From the NCBI GenBank assembly GCA_028277295.1, contig JANQGN010000104.1, positions 1-7,744 on the forward strand: a stretch of 7,744 nucleotides of DNA, given 5' to 3'. The notes beneath the pieces are model-generated. The model saw nothing but the letters and a program-made list of their open reading frames with translations, ran no database searches and was not told the DNA's origin. Positions 6,566-7,744 of this stretch are shown here, one piece after another; the first letter of the stretch is position 1, and every line of letters starts with the position of its first letter. Position numbers and translations under genes: made by a program. The stretch is from Rhodospira sp. GTDB lineage: Bacteria > Pseudomonadota > Alphaproteobacteria > Rhodospirillales > Rhodospirillaceae.

Positions 6566-6569
6566 GGAG
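6566..6569 (+). promoter_or_regulatory. Ribosome binding site of the gamma-glutamyltransferase-like gene
   Basis: GGAG lies 11 bases before the ATG at 6581, a rather long spacing. An in-frame GTG at 6554 is an alternative start with no better site before it, so the ATG is preferred. Confidence 0.35.
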
Positions 6570-6580
6570 CCGATCGCCCC

Positions 6581-7744
6581 ATGCCCCTTCCCCGCCAGCC
6601 CGCGCCGCCGTCCACCGCCCTGTCGCCCTACCTCACGTGGCGCGCGCCGGTCCTGGCGCGCAACATGGTGGCCACCTCGCAGCCGCTGGCTGCGCAGGCG
6701 GGGCTGCGCATGCTGCTCCAGGGTGGCAATGCCGTCGACGCGGCGCTGGCCGCCGCCATGGCGCTGGTGGTGGTCGAGCCCACCGGCTGCGGCCTGGGCA
6801 GCGACGCCTTCGCCATCGTCTGGGATGGGGCCGCGCTGCATGGCCTGAACGCCTCCGGGCGATCGCCGGCCGGGTGGACGCCGGACCGCTTCCGGGACCG
6901 CGACGCCATGCCCACCCAGGGCATCGACGCGGTGACGGTCCCTGGCGCCGTGTCCGCCTGGGCGGCGCTGGCCGAGCGCTTCGGCCGCCTACCCCTGGCC
7001 ACCGTGGCCGCCCCGGCCATCGCCTATGCCCGCGAGGGCTTCCCGGTGTCCCCCACCATCGCCGGGGGCTGGGCGCGAGGCGCCCTGCGGCATCACGCCC
7101 AGCCGGGTTTCGCGGACGCGTTCCTGCCAGGGGGCCGCGCGCCGCGCGCGGGCGAGGTCTTCCGCCATCCGGCCCTGGCCGAGAGCCTGGAGAGCATCGC
7201 CGACACGCGCGGCGAGAGTTTTTATCGCGGCGACCTGGCCCGGCGCATCGCCGCTTTTTCCGCCTCCCTGGGGGGCGCGCTCACCGAGGCCGACCTCGAC
7301 GCCCATCGGTGTGACGCGGTCGGGACGCTCTCGCAGCGCTTCGCGGGGACGGACCTGCACGAGATCCCACCCAATGGCCAGGGGCTGGCGGCGCTCATCG
7401 CCCTGGGTATCCTGGGTCAGACCGGCGTTGCCGATCACCCGCCGGACAGCGCCGACGCGCTGCACCTGCAAATTGAGGCCATGAAGCTGGCCCTGGCCGA
7501 TGCCCATCGCCATATCGCCGACCCGGCGGCCATGGACCTGCCGCCGACGGCTCTTCTGGATGCCGGCTATCTGTTCGAGCGTGCCCGGGAGATCGACCTT
7601 AATCATGCCGGTGACCCGGCGGCGGGCATGCCGTCCCGGGGCGGTACGGTGTATGTGACCGCCGCCGATGCCGACGGCATGATGGTCTCGTTCATCCAGT
7701 CCAACTACATGGGCTTCGGGTCCGGCCTGGTGGTGCCCGGCACC
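6581..7744 (+). CDS. Gamma-glutamyltransferase-family protein (ggt-like), 3' end cut by window
   Basis: The first 388 residues of an N-terminal-nucleophile hydrolase are visible; the family usually has about 520-580, so some 140 or more lie beyond the right edge. Family features in order are: MVATSQPLAAQAGLRMLLQG (29-48), GNAVDAALAAAMA (49-61), VEPTGCGLGSDAFAIVW (65-81), LNASGRSP (89-96), VPGAVSAW (120-127), GESFYRGDLARRI (211-223), HEIPPNGQGLAAL (260-272) and MKLALADAHRHIADP (301-315). SRGGTVYVTAADADG (352-366) contains the predicted autocleavage site and catalytic nucleophile Thr356 (codon 7646-7648), followed by VSFIQSNYMGFGSGLVVPGT. Self-cleavage before Thr356 would give two subunits. Unlike classical periplasmic Ggt, no signal peptide is visible, so it is probably cytoplasmic. 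It would hydrolyse or transfer gamma-glutamyl groups, though this subgroup may use other amides. It lies 37 bases after the permease, probably in the same transcript. Because the reading frame has no stop inside the window, it is easily missed by ORF callers. Confidence 0.93.
   Translation, partial: MPLPRQPAPPSTALSPYLTWRAPVLARNMVATSQPLAAQAGLRMLLQGGNAVDAALAAAMALVVVEPTGCGLGSDAFAIVWDGAALHGLNASGRSPAGWTPDRFRDRDAMPTQGIDAVTVPGAVSAWAALAERFGRLPLATVAAPAIAYAREGFPVSPTIAGGWARGALRHHAQPGFADAFLPGGRAPRAGEVFRHPALAESLESIADTRGESFYRGDLARRIAAFSASLGGALTEADLDAHRCDAVGTLSQRFAGTDLHEIPPNGQGLAALIALGILGQTGVADHPPDSADALHLQIEAMKLALADAHRHIADPAAMDLPPTALLDAGYLFERAREIDLNHAGDPAAGMPSRGGTVYVTAADADGMMVSFIQSNYMGFGSGLVVPGT

Noticed and set aside
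5341..6615. A 424-residue open frame antisense to the permease
   Set aside because: It is rich in Gln, His, Gly and Arg, the usual mirror of a GC-rich membrane protein gene. It has no family motif and covers a certain gene.
6637..7314. Forward 225-residue frame and reverse frames over the right end
   Set aside because: They overlap the GGT-like gene, whose frame has all family motifs through the catalytic threonine. That frame simply runs off the window.

Overview
The window comes from a GC-rich proteobacterial chromosome. Codons strongly prefer G or C at the third position, genes are closely packed, and one intergenic gap holds a 'GTCATTGCGAG / GAAGCAATCC' type palindromic repeat, a family common in proteobacteria including alphaproteobacteria. 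The gene content (a TAXI-type TRAP transporter with a fused permease, plus a gamma-glutamyltransferase-like enzyme) fits an alphaproteobacterium, perhaps Rhodospirillales. That placement is inference, not a search result.

Left part (1-2689): a 524-residue soluble, helix-rich protein of unrecognised function reads rightward (40-1614). It may overlap the tail of an upstream gene cut by the window edge. It converges on a leftward ChaN-family (Tiki/TraB-like superfamily) exported protein at 1634-2689. The two stop codons are 19 bases apart and lie inside one hairpin.

Middle (2690-3004): a 315-base divergent intergenic region between the ChaN gene and the transporter genes. It has no convincing gene. 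It carries one weak rightward sigma70-like promoter candidate and a perfect 14-bp palindrome.

Right part (3005-7744): a rightward run of a periplasmic TAXI solute-binding protein (3005-4042), a 733-residue fused 4TM/12TM TRAP permease (4342-6543), and a gamma-glutamyltransferase-family Ntn hydrolase (6581 to beyond the right edge). The binding protein would capture a small carboxylate or amino acid in the periplasm and hand it to the ion-driven permease. The downstream enzyme has no visible signal peptide and would work in the cytoplasm, perhaps on the imported substrate. Some characterised TAXI proteins bind glutamate or related compounds, so a glutamate or gamma-glutamyl substrate is a reasonable hypothesis. 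The 299-base gap between binding protein and permease is rich in secondary structure: a GC hairpin right after the stop, the palindromic repeat, and a dyad just before the permease start. It may set the ratio of binding protein to permease.

No CRISPR array, tRNA, rRNA, transposase or phage gene is visible. I found no clear new defence or mobile system. The least explained items are the unrecognised 524-residue protein with its internal drop in GC, an apparent insertion in the permease, and the structured intergenic gap.
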